A stretch of DNA of 64,000 bases from Phytohabitans houttuyneae (lineage in GTDB: Bacteria > Actinomycetota > Actinomycetes > Mycobacteriales > Micromonosporaceae): NCBI RefSeq assembly GCF_011764425.1, contig NZ_BLPF01000002.1:1860997-1924996 (forward strand), written 5' to 3'. This document shows positions 52,529 through 60,793 of the stretch, in pieces. The notes below the pieces were generated by a model. That model saw only the letters and a list, made by a program, of their open reading frames with translations, ran no database searches and was not told the origin of the DNA. A program made the translations under genes and the position numbers. Every line of letters begins with the position of its first letter. Position 1 is the first letter of the stretch.

Positions 52529-52924
52529 ATGCGCGAGCGGGAGACGGTGCGGGCGCCGCTGGCCCGCGGGCGCGAGCACGTCGTGGCGACCGTGGACGAG
52601 ATCGCACCCGGCCAGTCCAAAGTGGTGCCGATCGGCCGGTACGGCGTCGGCGTGTACAACGTGGACGGCCGGTTCTACGCGATCGCCAACTACTGCCCGC
52701 ACGAGGGCGGGCCGCTGTGCCAGGGGCGTACCCACGGGCAGACGGTCGTCGACGAGGAGCGCCCGGGCGGCGCCGCCGAGATCAGGGATGGCGAGTTCAT
52801 CTACTGCCCCTGGCACCAGTGGGGGTTCGAGCTCGCCACCGGCACCACCGCCGTGAAGCCGGAGTGGAGCATCCGCACCTACCCCGTACGGGTCGAGGGC
52901 GAAAACATCATCGTCACCGCGTGA
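52529..52924 (+). CDS. Rieske [2Fe-2S] ferredoxin
   Basis: This 131-residue protein has the Rieske ligands C-P-H in ANYCPHEGGPLC and C-P-W-H in IYCPWHQWGFEL, separated by ~35 residues, and little else: it is a stand-alone electron carrier, slightly larger than classical Rieske ferredoxins, with a variable insertion (about residues 68-88). ATG 52529 follows the amidohydrolase stop at once. It probably transfers electrons from the NuoF-like protein or the next ferredoxin to an oxygenase not encoded in this operon (inference). Confidence 0.92.
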   Translation: MRERETVRAPLARGREHVVATVDEIAPGQSKVVPIGRYGVGVYNVDGRFYAIANYCPHEGGPLCQGRTHGQTVVDEERPGGAAEIRDGEFIYCPWHQWGFELATGTTAVKPEWSIRTYPVRVEGENIIVTA

Positions 52925-52942
52925 GGTCTGCGAAGGAGTCCC

Positions 52943-54214
52943 ATGAGTCTCACGACCGCGGTCACCGCCCACCCCGCCGCCGGCGACCGGCTGATCGGCG
53001 GCGTCGGGGAGCGGGAAGGGCTGCAGCGGTACCTGTCGACCGGCGGGTACGCGCCGGCCGGCGACGTCGAGGCGCTGCTGGAGTCGGTCGACCAGGCCGG
53101 GCTGCGCGGGCGCGGCGGCGCGGCGTTTCCGACCAGCCGCAAGCTGCAGACCGTCCGGGCCGGGCGGGAGACGCCCGTCGTGGTCGCCAACGGCGAGGAG
53201 GGCGAGCCGGCCTCGGTCAAGGACCGCTGGCTGCTGCGCCACCGGCCGCATCTCGTGCTCGACGGGCTGCGGCTGGCCGCGCTGACCGTCGGCTCCGAGG
53301 ACGTGCACGTCTACGTCTCCGACCCGGCGGGCGAGCGCAGCGTCCGCGAGGCCCTGCGCGAGCTGGCCGGCGCGGGGACCTGGGACGCGGCGGTCACGGT
53401 CACCCTCGTCGAACCGACCTATGTGGCCGGTGAGGAGACCGCGGTGGTACGGGCCCTCAACGGCGGGCCGGCGCTGCCCACGGACAAGCCGCCGCGCCCC
53501 TTCGAGTCCGGTGTCGCCGGCCGGCCGACCCTCGTCAGCAACGTGGAGACGCTGGCCAACCTGCCCCTCGTCCAGCGCCTCGGCGCGGCGGGGTACCGCG
53601 CGGCCGGCACCGCCGCCTCACCCGGCACGTTCCTGCTGACGCTGACCGGCTGCGCCGCCACCGGCCTGTACGAGATCCCCTTTGGACAGACGCCGCGCGA
53701 GGTGCTCGGCTGGCTCGGCGAGGACCCCGACGATGTCCGTGCACTGCTGATGGGCGGTTACTTCTCCGGGGTGCTCGGCCCGCACGCGCTCGACCTCCCG
53801 CTGGACTACGACTCGCTGAAGGCGGTCGGCAGCGGCCTCGGCTGCGGCGCCATCGGGGTCGTCTCGCGGCGCTCCTGCCCGGTCGCCGTGTGCGCGGCGG
53901 TGATGTCGTACTTCGCCCGGGAGAACGCCGCGCAGTGCGGCTCCTGCTTCAACGGCACCGCGGCGATGAGCGCGGTGCTGGAAGCCCTCGTCGAGTACAA
54001 GGCGGGCGCGGACGACCTGGAACGGCTGGCCCACTGGTCCACGTTTCTGCGCGGGCGGGGAGCGTGCGGAACCCTCGACGGCGCGACGAACGTGGCGACG
54101 AGCCTGCTGCGCGAGTTTCCCACCCTCGTGTCCACGCACCTCGACGGCGGCTGCGAGACCTGCGACGCGGGCGTGCGTTCCCTGGACCCGCCGTTCGCCG
54201 TCGGACTTCCTTGA
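52943..54214 (+). CDS. NuoF-like NADH dehydrogenase flavoprotein with altered iron-sulfur ligands
   Basis: This 423-residue protein has the FMN/NADH core of complex I subunit NuoF: GLRGRGGAAFPTSRKLQ, VVANGEEGEPASVKDRW, an SLBB-like region and TLVSNVETLANLPL. In NuoF a CxxCxxC plus a late Cys hold a [4Fe-4S] cluster. Here the cluster region reads QCGSCFNGTAAM with only two Cys; one follows in RGACGTL and two in GGCETCDAG, so cluster N3 must be changed or absent. It likely accepts electrons from NADH and passes them to the [3Fe-4S] or Rieske ferredoxin (inference). No NuoE or NuoG partner is present. Confidence 0.85.
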   Translation: MSLTTAVTAHPAAGDRLIGGVGEREGLQRYLSTGGYAPAGDVEALLESVDQAGLRGRGGAAFPTSRKLQTVRAGRETPVVVANGEEGEPASVKDRWLLRHRPHLVLDGLRLAALTVGSEDVHVYVSDPAGERSVREALRELAGAGTWDAAVTVTLVEPTYVAGEETAVVRALNGGPALPTDKPPRPFESGVAGRPTLVSNVETLANLPLVQRLGAAGYRAAGTAASPGTFLLTLTGCAATGLYEIPFGQTPREVLGWLGEDPDDVRALLMGGYFSGVLGPHALDLPLDYDSLKAVGSGLGCGAIGVVSRRSCPVAVCAAVMSYFARENAAQCGSCFNGTAAMSAVLEALVEYKAGADDLERLAHWSTFLRGRGACGTLDGATNVATSLLREFPTLVSTHLDGGCETCDAGVRSLDPPFAVGLP

Positions 54215-54234
54215 GGCGAGGAGAGAGACAACCC

Positions 54235-54462
54235 GTGAAGATCAAGCTTGACCGCACCGTCTGCGACGGCTTCGGGCTGTGCGCCGTGCACGCCCCGGAG
54301 ACGTTCTCGCTCGACGAGTGGGGCTACGTGTCGCTCGTCGGCGGCGGCAGCGTCGCACCCGAACACGAACGCGGCGTGCGGCGCGCCCTGCTCGACTGCC
54401 CCGTGCACGCCATCGTCGAACTGCGACCAGCCGAAGACGCCCCGCGCGAGCTGGCGCGGTAG
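54235..54462 (+). CDS. [3Fe-4S]-type ferredoxin
   Basis: This 75-residue protein has the ligand pattern C-x5-C (CDGFGLC, residues 10-16), AP-x2-F after it and the C-P pair near residue 58 (LDCPVHAI), the three-Cys set of [3Fe-4S] ferredoxins that serve cytochromes P450 and other oxygenases in actinomycetes. GTG 54235 follows GAGGAGAGAGA. Together with the NuoF-like protein and the Rieske ferredoxin it makes an electron-transfer chain. Confidence 0.9.
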   Translation: MKIKLDRTVCDGFGLCAVHAPETFSLDEWGYVSLVGGGSVAPEHERGVRRALLDCPVHAIVELRPAEDAPRELAR

Positions 54463-54657
54463 ACACCCCCCGTCCATCCGATGCCCGCGCGCTTGCGGCG
54501 GCTGGTCCCGCTCGGCTGGCGAGCCGCCGTCCTGCTCGCCCTCGCCGCCGCCGGCTACGCCACCGGGCAGGTACTCGCGCCGTCCGCGCTCGTCGCCGGC
54601 GTCGTGGCACACACCGTCGTGGCGAGGCTGCTCGCCCGCGATGAACAGGAGACCCAC

Positions 54658-54966
54658 GTGGAGAACGCCATCCTGGTGGTCCGGAGCAACCCCGCGCCCG
54701 GACGCGAGGACGAGTACAACGAGTGGTACGACGGCGAGCACGTGCCGCAGATGCTCGCGGTCCCCGGCTTCGTGCGCGCCCGGCGCTACGTCGTGCACGG
54801 CACGCCGGACGCGCCGCCCGAGTTCCGCTACCTCGCCATCTACGAGATCGAAGGCCCGGTGGACGAGGCGCTCGCCGCGCTCGGCGCCGCGAAGGTGTCG
54901 CCCAGCGCGAGCCTGGACCCCCGCGTCTCCGTCACGCCCTACGTCCCGCACACCCCGGAGAGCTAA
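54658..54966 (+). CDS. Small dimeric-barrel (EthD/DUF-type) protein
   Basis: This 102-residue protein begins MENAILVVRSNPAPGREDEY and has WYDGEHVPQMLAVPGFVRARRY, a pattern typical of ferredoxin-like dimeric alpha/beta-barrel proteins such as EthD relatives, which assist oxidation or degrade aromatic acids. GTG 54658 is chosen because CAGGAG lies 6 bases before it. The in-frame ATG 54481 would add an N-terminal hydrophobic segment but has no ribosome-binding site. Last gene of the block-4 operon. Function unknown. Confidence 0.68.
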   Translation: MENAILVVRSNPAPGREDEYNEWYDGEHVPQMLAVPGFVRARRYVVHGTPDAPPEFRYLAIYEIEGPVDEALAALGAAKVSPSASLDPRVSVTPYVPHTPES

Positions 54967-55033
54967 AAGCCAAAACACGCCTCTGGCCCAACCTGGCATG
55001 AACCGGCACCGACCGACCCCGTGCGTGATCTCC

Positions 55034-55084
55034 ATGGGCCGCCACCAGCGCAACTGTGGTGGCGGCGGCAGTTGCACGCGTTGA
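55034..55084 (+). CDS. Very small ORF, possible Cys-containing leader peptide
   Basis: ATG 55034 opens a 16-codon frame, MGRHQRNCGGGGSCTR, ending in TGA, in a 194-bp gap 76 bp before the sulfotransferase start. Two Cys codons, four consecutive Gly codons and five basic residues are notable for a gene that precedes a PAPS-dependent enzyme. No strong ribosome-binding site is visible. It may be a regulatory leader peptide or chance. Confidence 0.2.
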   Translation: MGRHQRNCGGGGSCTR

Positions 55085-55160
55085 CAGTGCCACCCGGCCG
55101 TGTGAGCCTCCGGAACTATTCCCATTTACGCCGACGGATGAGGCGAGGGAGTGGAGAACC

Positions 55161-55985
55161 ATGGCTCTGGCCTGGATAGCGTCGTACCCACGGTCCGGCA
55201 ACACCTGGACCCGCATCCTGCTTGCCAACTACCTGCAGGACGAGCAGGTGGAGCTGGAGATGAACCGGCTCCGCGCAATGCACCCCGGCGTCCCCGACCT
55301 GTTCCACGTCTTCTCGCAGGGAAGGCTGCTGCCGCTTGACGATCCGCGCCCGCGGGCCGTCAAGACGCACTTCCTGCCCGGCGTGGACGTGCTGCGGCCG
55401 TACCGCGACGCCACCCGCAAGGTCCTCTACCTCGTGCGCAACCCGCGGGACGTGATCCTCAGCGTGGAGCGCTTCCTGCATGTCAGCCCGGCCCGCAAGG
55501 CGGACTTCGCGAGGAACTTCATCGCCCATCGCGGGCTCTCGATCTGGCGGCGCACCGGATTCGGCTCCTGGCCGCAGTCCCTGCGCGAGTGGACCTCGCC
55601 GGAGCGGCTGCGCCAGCATTTCCCGAACGCCGACGTCTGCGTCGTGCGCTACGAGGACATGAAGCAGGACACGGTCGCGGCGCTGCGGAAGATGGTCGAC
55701 TTCCTGGGCTTCGACACACCCGCCGACCCGGAGCGGGTCCGGCGGGCGGTGGCGCATTCGGCGCTGGACAAGCTGCGCGCGGCCGAGCGGCGCGTCGAGC
55801 CGCCGGCGGCCGAGCGGTTCCCGTTCTTCGGGCCGGGGCTGAGCGGGCAGTCCCTCGCCGGCTACGGCGCGGACGTCGAGGAGGCGTACCGGCGCCTGCT
55901 GAAACAGGACGAGGAGTTCAGCGCCCTCGTCGAGAAGTACGGGTACGCGGGAGGTGAGGACCGATGCGTCCCCTCACCTGGATAG
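55161..55985 (+). CDS. PAPS-dependent sulfotransferase
   Basis: This 274-residue cytosolic-type sulfotransferase has the 5'-phosphosulfate loop YPRSGNTWTR (residues 9-18), the 3'-phosphate segment YLVRNPRDVILSVER (about residues 92-106) and the central VVRYEDMKQD. It moves sulfate from PAPS to an alcohol or phenol. ATG 55161 follows GGAG. It overlaps the second homologue by 22 bases. The acceptor is not evident. Confidence 0.9.
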   Translation: MALAWIASYPRSGNTWTRILLANYLQDEQVELEMNRLRAMHPGVPDLFHVFSQGRLLPLDDPRPRAVKTHFLPGVDVLRPYRDATRKVLYLVRNPRDVILSVERFLHVSPARKADFARNFIAHRGLSIWRRTGFGSWPQSLREWTSPERLRQHFPNADVCVVRYEDMKQDTVAALRKMVDFLGFDTPADPERVRRAVAHSALDKLRAAERRVEPPAAERFPFFGPGLSGQSLAGYGADVEEAYRRLLKQDEEFSALVEKYGYAGGEDRCVPSPG

Positions 55986-56692
55986 CCTCCCGCCCGCAGT
56001 CCGGCAGCACGCCGGTACTCGGCCTCGTGGCCGGCTACCTCCTGGACGCGCCACCGGCCGAGGTCTCCCCGGAGGACCTGCTCGCCGCGGCGCCCGACCT
56101 GGTCACCCTGTTCAGCTGGGGGCGCACCGTTCCGCTCGACGAAGCCCGGCCGTCCGTCGTGAAGACCACCTTCCCGCCGGCCGCGGAGGTGCTGGACCCG
56201 TACCGGGAGGCGACCGGCAGGATCGTCTACGTGGTGCGCGACCCGCGCGACCTGATCGCCCGCCTCGGCGCGCGCAGCGGGTCGGCCGGCGAGACCTGGA
56301 CCTCCCACGTGCGCGAGTGGACCGTGCCGGAGCGGGTCGCGCGCCACTTCCCGAACGTCGACGCCATCTGCGCGGTCCGGTTCGAGGACGCCAACCGCGA
56401 CCCGGTCGCCACGCTCTCCGAGATCGTCCGGTTCCTCGGCGTGGCGGACGAGGTGGACGGCGACCGCGTGAGGCGGGCGGTCGAAAACTGGACCCGGGAG
56501 ACGCTGCGCCCGACGGTGCTGGGCGAGGCGCCGGCCCTGCCGGGAATCTGGGCCTTCCGCGACCTCGCCCCACCACGACCCGCCGCCCCGAAAGGCGACC
56601 CGCCCTCACGGCGCGACGTCGAGGCCGAGTACCAGCGCTGCGTGCGGGACGACGAGGAGTTCGGCACGCTCGCCCGGCGGTTCGGCTATTAG
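55964..56692 (+). CDS. Diverged sulfotransferase-like protein
   Basis: This 242-residue protein aligns with its neighbour (WIASRPQSGSTPVLGLVAGY, YVVRDPRDLIARLG, AVRFEDANRD) but its 5'-phosphosulfate loop reads SRPQSGSTP instead of SYPRSGNTW, losing the Arg and Trp. It is shorter and lacks the neighbour's middle region. It may be an inactive partner or bind a different nucleotide. ATG 55964 overlaps the first gene. Tandem duplication followed by decay or new use is likely. Confidence 0.75.
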   Translation: MRPLTWIASRPQSGSTPVLGLVAGYLLDAPPAEVSPEDLLAAAPDLVTLFSWGRTVPLDEARPSVVKTTFPPAAEVLDPYREATGRIVYVVRDPRDLIARLGARSGSAGETWTSHVREWTVPERVARHFPNVDAICAVRFEDANRDPVATLSEIVRFLGVADEVDGDRVRRAVENWTRETLRPTVLGEAPALPGIWAFRDLAPPRPAAPKGDPPSRRDVEAEYQRCVRDDEEFGTLARRFGY

Positions 56693-56874
56693 AGACCCGA
56701 CCCCAACCCCGATCCGAGCTACCGCGACGTCCGCGGTGGTCCGGACCGTCGCTCCCGCCTGTACCGGGTTCGATGTGGACGGTGCGATCACGTCCGTCGT
56801 GCCGACGCTCTCGGGCAGCGACCCTCTGCGGTGACCGGGTTTGCCGGAGCCTGCCGGCCGGGTATCCGGCCGGT

Positions 56875-57144
56875 ATGGCGGAACCGCACGTATCGATCGA
56901 CCAGCCCGACATCAGCCCGGCGCCGGAGAAGCTGCGCGGGGCGCTGGAGGAGCAGCTGAGCTCGGCCCTGCAGCACGCGACCGACGTGGTGTCCGGCGAC
57001 TACCGCGGCGAGGGGGTCGACGAGGTCGCCGCCCGCCTCGTCGACGAGACCCGCGCGGCCCTGCACCCGGACATCGCCGAGGCCTTCCAGCCGGACATGG
57101 TCCAGATCCGGGAGGTCGCCGCGGTGATCGTGGGCCGCGGCTGA
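56875..57144 (+). CDS. Small acidic protein of unknown function
   Basis: This 89-residue acidic protein (MAEPHVSIDQPDISPAPEKL start) is helical, with no signal or membrane segment. It is not recognised. ATG 56875. The preceding 182-bp gap holds only a small hairpin (ACCGCG-5-CGCGGT, 56721-56737) and no gene. Confidence 0.6.
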   Translation: MAEPHVSIDQPDISPAPEKLRGALEEQLSSALQHATDVVSGDYRGEGVDEVAARLVDETRAALHPDIAEAFQPDMVQIREVAAVIVGRG

Positions 57145-57214
57145 GTACCCGTACCCGGGTCGGCTGGGCGCCGCGGCACAGGCGCGAGGTGGCCGCGGGG
57201 CCTAGCGTCGGCAC

Positions 57215-57637
57215 ATGACCGTCCGGAGGGTGGCCCCGCCGTCGCCGCCGACCGCCGTCGTCCTGCTGACGGTGGCGTGGCTGCTCCTGCTGCTGGGGCT
57301 CGGCTACGCGTGGTTCGGCACCGGGATGGAGAGCTGGGCCGACCACCACAGCAACAGCGGCGCCAGGCAGGACGAGATCGCCAAGAAGGCCAACCAGCTG
57401 TTGCTGGGCCTGGCGCTGACCGGCGTAGGCGGACCGGTGCTGATCGCGGTGGTGGCCTTCGCGGGACGGCTGCGGTGGACCGGGGTGGTCTTCACCGTCC
57501 TGGCGATCGTCTTCTGCGGGCTCTCGGTGCCCCTTGCCGGCGCCACCTGGCGCGAGCTGAACCCGCCGCAGCCGGTGCCCACCACATACGTATGCCAGGA
57601 GCGCAGCGGCGGCGACACCCGCTGTCCCGGCGGCTGA
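57215..57637 (+). CDS. Small membrane protein of unknown function
   Basis: This 140-residue protein has three hydrophobic segments (about residues 14-36, 63-84 and 88-108) and a C-terminal Cys-containing tail (YVCQERSGGDTRC). ATG 57215. Not recognised. Confidence 0.6.
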   Translation: MTVRRVAPPSPPTAVVLLTVAWLLLLLGLGYAWFGTGMESWADHHSNSGARQDEIAKKANQLLLGLALTGVGGPVLIAVVAFAGRLRWTGVVFTVLAIVFCGLSVPLAGATWRELNPPQPVPTTYVCQERSGGDTRCPGG

Positions 57638-57655
57638 GTGCGGGCATGTGGCAAA

Positions 57656-58342
57656 ATGCGGCGGGTGCCGCGCCTCCATCACCTGCGCAGCGCTGTCGCG
57701 CCCTACCGGTTCCGGCTCTTCGCTGTGCTCGTGGTCGCCGCCGTCGCTGTCAACCTCGCCCAGTTCCGGGGCATCGACCGCGAGCGGTTCCGCGAGTTCG
57801 AGGCCGTCGGGCGGTACGAGACGTCCGACGTCGCCCGCATCGCCTACGAAAACGGCGGGTGGCACCGCCAGCGCTACGGGCTGTACCTGGGGCTCGGCAC
57901 GCTGGCACCGGGCGCGACCGTGTACATCCCGACGCCCAGCGGGTTTGCGGACGACCGCAAGATCGCTGACGAGACCGAGTCCCGGCTGCGCGTCTTCGGC
58001 CGCGCCGGGCGCGTCGAGTGGGTCCCCGCGCCGGCGGTCGCGGCGGGCACCGGCTTCGACCCCAGGCCGTTCGTGGTGGCCAGCGGCGTGGGCGGCGCGC
58101 GCGGGGCACCCTGGGCGCTCGCGGTCGACCCCGCGCTGCCCCGGCCGGCCGGCCCGGCCAACCCGGACGACTACCTCAAGCGGATCGTCACCGGCGAGGG
58201 CGCGCGCGGCACCGCCGGCGCCCGGACGTTCGCGCTGATCCGCTGGCCGGTGGCACGCGATGGTGAGGACCACGACTACCAGGAGCTGCTGGTCGAGACC
58301 GCGCTGCTCCCGGCGAGCCTGCGCGCGGAGCTGCCCCGATGA
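57656..58342 (+). CDS. Membrane-anchored protein of unknown function
   Basis: This 228-residue protein has a short cytoplasmic start, one membrane helix (about residues 20-38, LFAVLVVAAVAVNLAQF) and an extracytoplasmic domain with an alpha/beta-like core (YGLYLGLGTLAPGATVYIP). ATG 57656 is used; GTG 57638 is possible. The stop overlaps the ATG of the next membrane protein by 4 bases, so they work together. No family recognised. Confidence 0.6.
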   Translation: MRRVPRLHHLRSAVAPYRFRLFAVLVVAAVAVNLAQFRGIDRERFREFEAVGRYETSDVARIAYENGGWHRQRYGLYLGLGTLAPGATVYIPTPSGFADDRKIADETESRLRVFGRAGRVEWVPAPAVAAGTGFDPRPFVVASGVGGARGAPWALAVDPALPRPAGPANPDDYLKRIVTGEGARGTAGARTFALIRWPVARDGEDHDYQELLVETALLPASLRAELPR

Positions 58343-59814
58343 TCGCCGAGCTGGTCGTGGTGCTGGCGGCCCTCGGCGGCGGCTGCGCCCTGCTGCGCAC
58401 GGCCGGGATCCGCGACTGGGGCCTGCTCCCGCTCGGCTTCCTCGCCGGGGTCTGCCTGATGATCGGTGTCGGGTTCGTCCAGGTGGCGACGGGGCTGCCG
58501 ACCGCACCGGAGATCACCCTGGCGGTGGTGCTCGGCGCGCCGGTCGCCTGGTGGATCGCCGCCTGGCGCAGGGGGCGCGATGTCCGCGTCTGGCCCCCGG
58601 CGGCGGTGGCGAGCGTGCTCGCGGTCGCCGCGGCCGTCGCGGTGCTGCGCGAGGCCCGGATGCTCAAGTGGCACTCCGACTCCCTCACGTACCTGATGGC
58701 GGGCCGGCTGATCGCCGAGGGTGACTACCGGTCCACCGCGTCGACCGAGCTGCTGACCACGCGGGTGCTCGGCGTACCGCTGCTGCACGCCCCCGCCGAC
58801 CTGGGCGGGGCCCTCTACCTGCGCTCCGTCACGCCGCTGCTGGCCGCCGCCACGCTCGCCGCCGTCGTGTGGTTCGTCCGGCGCGCCGGCCTCGGGACCG
58901 GCCGGTTCGCGGCGGTCGCCGCCCTCGCCGGGCTGCTGCTGCTGACCAACAACCGGGTCGTCTTCAGCTTCTTCTACCTCAACGGGCATCTTCTGGTCGC
59001 CGCCTGCGTGCTGCTCGTGGCCGGCAGCGGGTGGCTGCTCGCGAACGGCGACACCCGCCGCCCGGCTCTGATGATCATGCAGATCATCGCCGTACCGGTC
59101 ATCGTCATCACCCGCCCCGAAGGCTTCCTGCTGGCCGCGCTCGTCCTGCTGCCGACGGCCGTGTCCGCGCACCTGCCGCGCCGCCACCGCGCGGCCGTGC
59201 TGGCGTCCTTCGGCGGCGCCTGCCTGCTGTTCGCCGCGCTGCAGCTCTGGGTCTTCCTCGACCGCGACACGAGCGTCCCGCCGGTCGTCGTGGGCGGCGC
59301 CGTGGTCGGCGCGGGCGCGCTCGCGGCCATCCCGCTGCTGCCCCGGCTGGGCCGCGGCCCGCGCCTGCTCGCGCTCGCGGAGGCGGGTCTCTGGCTCGGC
59401 CTGGTGGCCCTGGCGGTGCGCGAGCCGGACACGCTGCGGACCAGCCTGCGGGCCACCTACCGCAACCTGTTCGAGGGCTTCGGCGGGTACGGGCTGTCGA
59501 TCGTCGTGCTGGTCGGGCTGCTCCTGCTGGCGTGGCTGCTGTCGCCGCCCCTGCGGCACGCCGCGCACCTGCGGTTCCCGCTGACCACCTTCCTGCCGCT
59601 CTGCCTGGTGCTGGCGTACCTGCGCGAGGGCGCGTACCGGGCCGCCGACGCCGACTCGATGAACCGCATGCTCATGCACGTCGTACCGCTCGCGGTGCTG
59701 TTCCTGTTCGCGCTGCTCACCGGCGCGGGACGGGACGTGGAGGCGGCGCCGCGGGAGCCGGCCGCCGACGACCTCGCGCCGGCCGCCGAGCCGCAGCCGG
59801 CCGCGGTGCCCTGA
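58339..59814 (+). CDS. Polytopic membrane protein, possible glycosyltransferase-like
   Basis: This 491-residue protein has about 12 hydrophobic segments. The extracytoplasmic loop after the third segment contains WHSDSLTYLMAGRLIAEGDY, a D/E-containing loop with aromatic residues as in GT-C-type glycosyltransferases. The C-terminus is Pro/Ala/Glu-rich and cytoplasmic. It is coupled to the 57656 gene by a 4-base overlap. GT-C membership is inference from topology only. Confidence 0.65.
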   Translation: MIAELVVVLAALGGGCALLRTAGIRDWGLLPLGFLAGVCLMIGVGFVQVATGLPTAPEITLAVVLGAPVAWWIAAWRRGRDVRVWPPAAVASVLAVAAAVAVLREARMLKWHSDSLTYLMAGRLIAEGDYRSTASTELLTTRVLGVPLLHAPADLGGALYLRSVTPLLAAATLAAVVWFVRRAGLGTGRFAAVAALAGLLLLTNNRVVFSFFYLNGHLLVAACVLLVAGSGWLLANGDTRRPALMIMQIIAVPVIVITRPEGFLLAALVLLPTAVSAHLPRRHRAAVLASFGGACLLFAALQLWVFLDRDTSVPPVVVGGAVVGAGALAAIPLLPRLGRGPRLLALAEAGLWLGLVALAVREPDTLRTSLRATYRNLFEGFGGYGLSIVVLVGLLLLAWLLSPPLRHAAHLRFPLTTFLPLCLVLAYLREGAYRAADADSMNRMLMHVVPLAVLFLFALLTGAGRDVEAAPREPAADDLAPAAEPQPAAVP

Positions 59815-59950
59815 CGGCCGCTTCTACCCGCGAGGGAACTGGTTCGCGGCGGCACCGCGCGCAGAGTCGAGTGGCCGAGGCGCTGGGCTGACCTGGGCTG
59901 TGATCGTGGTCATGCGTGCGGCCCGGCCCCGCGCGGGGTTGGATGGAGCC

Positions 59951-60790
59951 ATGACGACGACTACCGCTCCCACCGTCACGCTGCTGCACGGTGCGCAGAT
60001 GCCGCGCCTGGGGCTGGGCACCTGGCCGATGGACGACGCCGCCGCGGAGGTGACCGTGGCCACCGCGATCGAGCTGGGCTACCGGCTCGTGGACACGGCG
60101 GAAAACTACGGCAACGAGCGCGGTGTCGGTCGCGGGCTCAAGGCCTCCGGCCTGCCCCGGGATGAGCTGTTCGTCACGACCAAGTTCAACAAGCGCTGGC
60201 ACGGGGTCGAGCTGGCCGCCGAGGCGTACGAGCGCAGCCTGGACCGGCTGGGGCTGGAGTACATCGACCTGCTGCTCATCCACTGGCCCAACCCGGGGCA
60301 GGACCGTTACGTGGAGGCGGTCCAGGGGCTGGCGCGGCTGCTGGAGCAGGGCCGGCTGCGGGCGATCGGCACCTCCAACTTCAAACCCGCCCATCTGGAA
60401 CGCGTCATCGCCGAGACCGGCGTCGTGCCGGACGTCAACCAGATCCAGCTCAGCCCGACCGTGACCCGCGAGTCCACCCGCGCCTACCACGCCGAGCACG
60501 GCATCGTGACCCAGTCGTGGTCGCCGATCGGCGGGCAGAGCAACGACGTGCTCCGCGAGCCGGTCGTGGTCGAGGTGGCGGCGCGGCACGGCCGGACGCC
60601 CGCGCAGGTGGTGCTGCGCTGGCACATGGAGCTGGGGCTGGCGACCGTGCCCAAGTCCAGCGACCCCGAGCGGCTGCGGCAGAACCTCGACATCTTCGAC
60701 TTCTCGCTCACCGCCGACGAGGTCGCCGCGATCTCCGCGCTGGACCAGGGCGACGCGGCGGGCGCCGACTCCGACGCGTTCGGCCACTGA
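59951..60790 (+). CDS. Aldo/keto reductase
   Basis: This 279-residue TIM-barrel reductase has the Asp and Tyr in LVDTAENYGNE, Lys in VTTKFNKRW and His in LIHWPNPGQ (the catalytic tetrad), and an NADPH-binding region near VPKSSDPERLRQN. It reduces aldehydes or ketones with NADPH. ATG 59951 follows GGATGGAGCC. It converges on the alpha/beta hydrolase gene with 3 bp between stops. Confidence 0.9.
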   Translation: MTTTTAPTVTLLHGAQMPRLGLGTWPMDDAAAEVTVATAIELGYRLVDTAENYGNERGVGRGLKASGLPRDELFVTTKFNKRWHGVELAAEAYERSLDRLGLEYIDLLLIHWPNPGQDRYVEAVQGLARLLEQGRLRAIGTSNFKPAHLERVIAETGVVPDVNQIQLSPTVTRESTRAYHAEHGIVTQSWSPIGGQSNDVLREPVVVEVAARHGRTPAQVVLRWHMELGLATVPKSSDPERLRQNLDIFDFSLTADEVAAISALDQGDAAGADSDAFGH

Positions 60791-60793
60791 CGC

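Noticed and set aside
54481-54657. N-terminal membrane segment of the small dimeric-barrel protein from ATG 54481
   Set aside because: There is no ribosome-binding site before it, whereas GTG 54658 has CAGGAG at good spacing and starts at the conserved domain.
55081-55086. TTGACA as a -35 box before the sulfotransferase
   Set aside because: No matching -10 lies at 16-19 bp spacing, and it overlaps the end of the mini-ORF.
56721-56737. Small hairpin ACCGCG-ACGTC-CGCGGT in the 182-bp gap
   Set aside because: Six-base arms in GC-rich DNA are expected by chance and no gene-end context supports a terminator.
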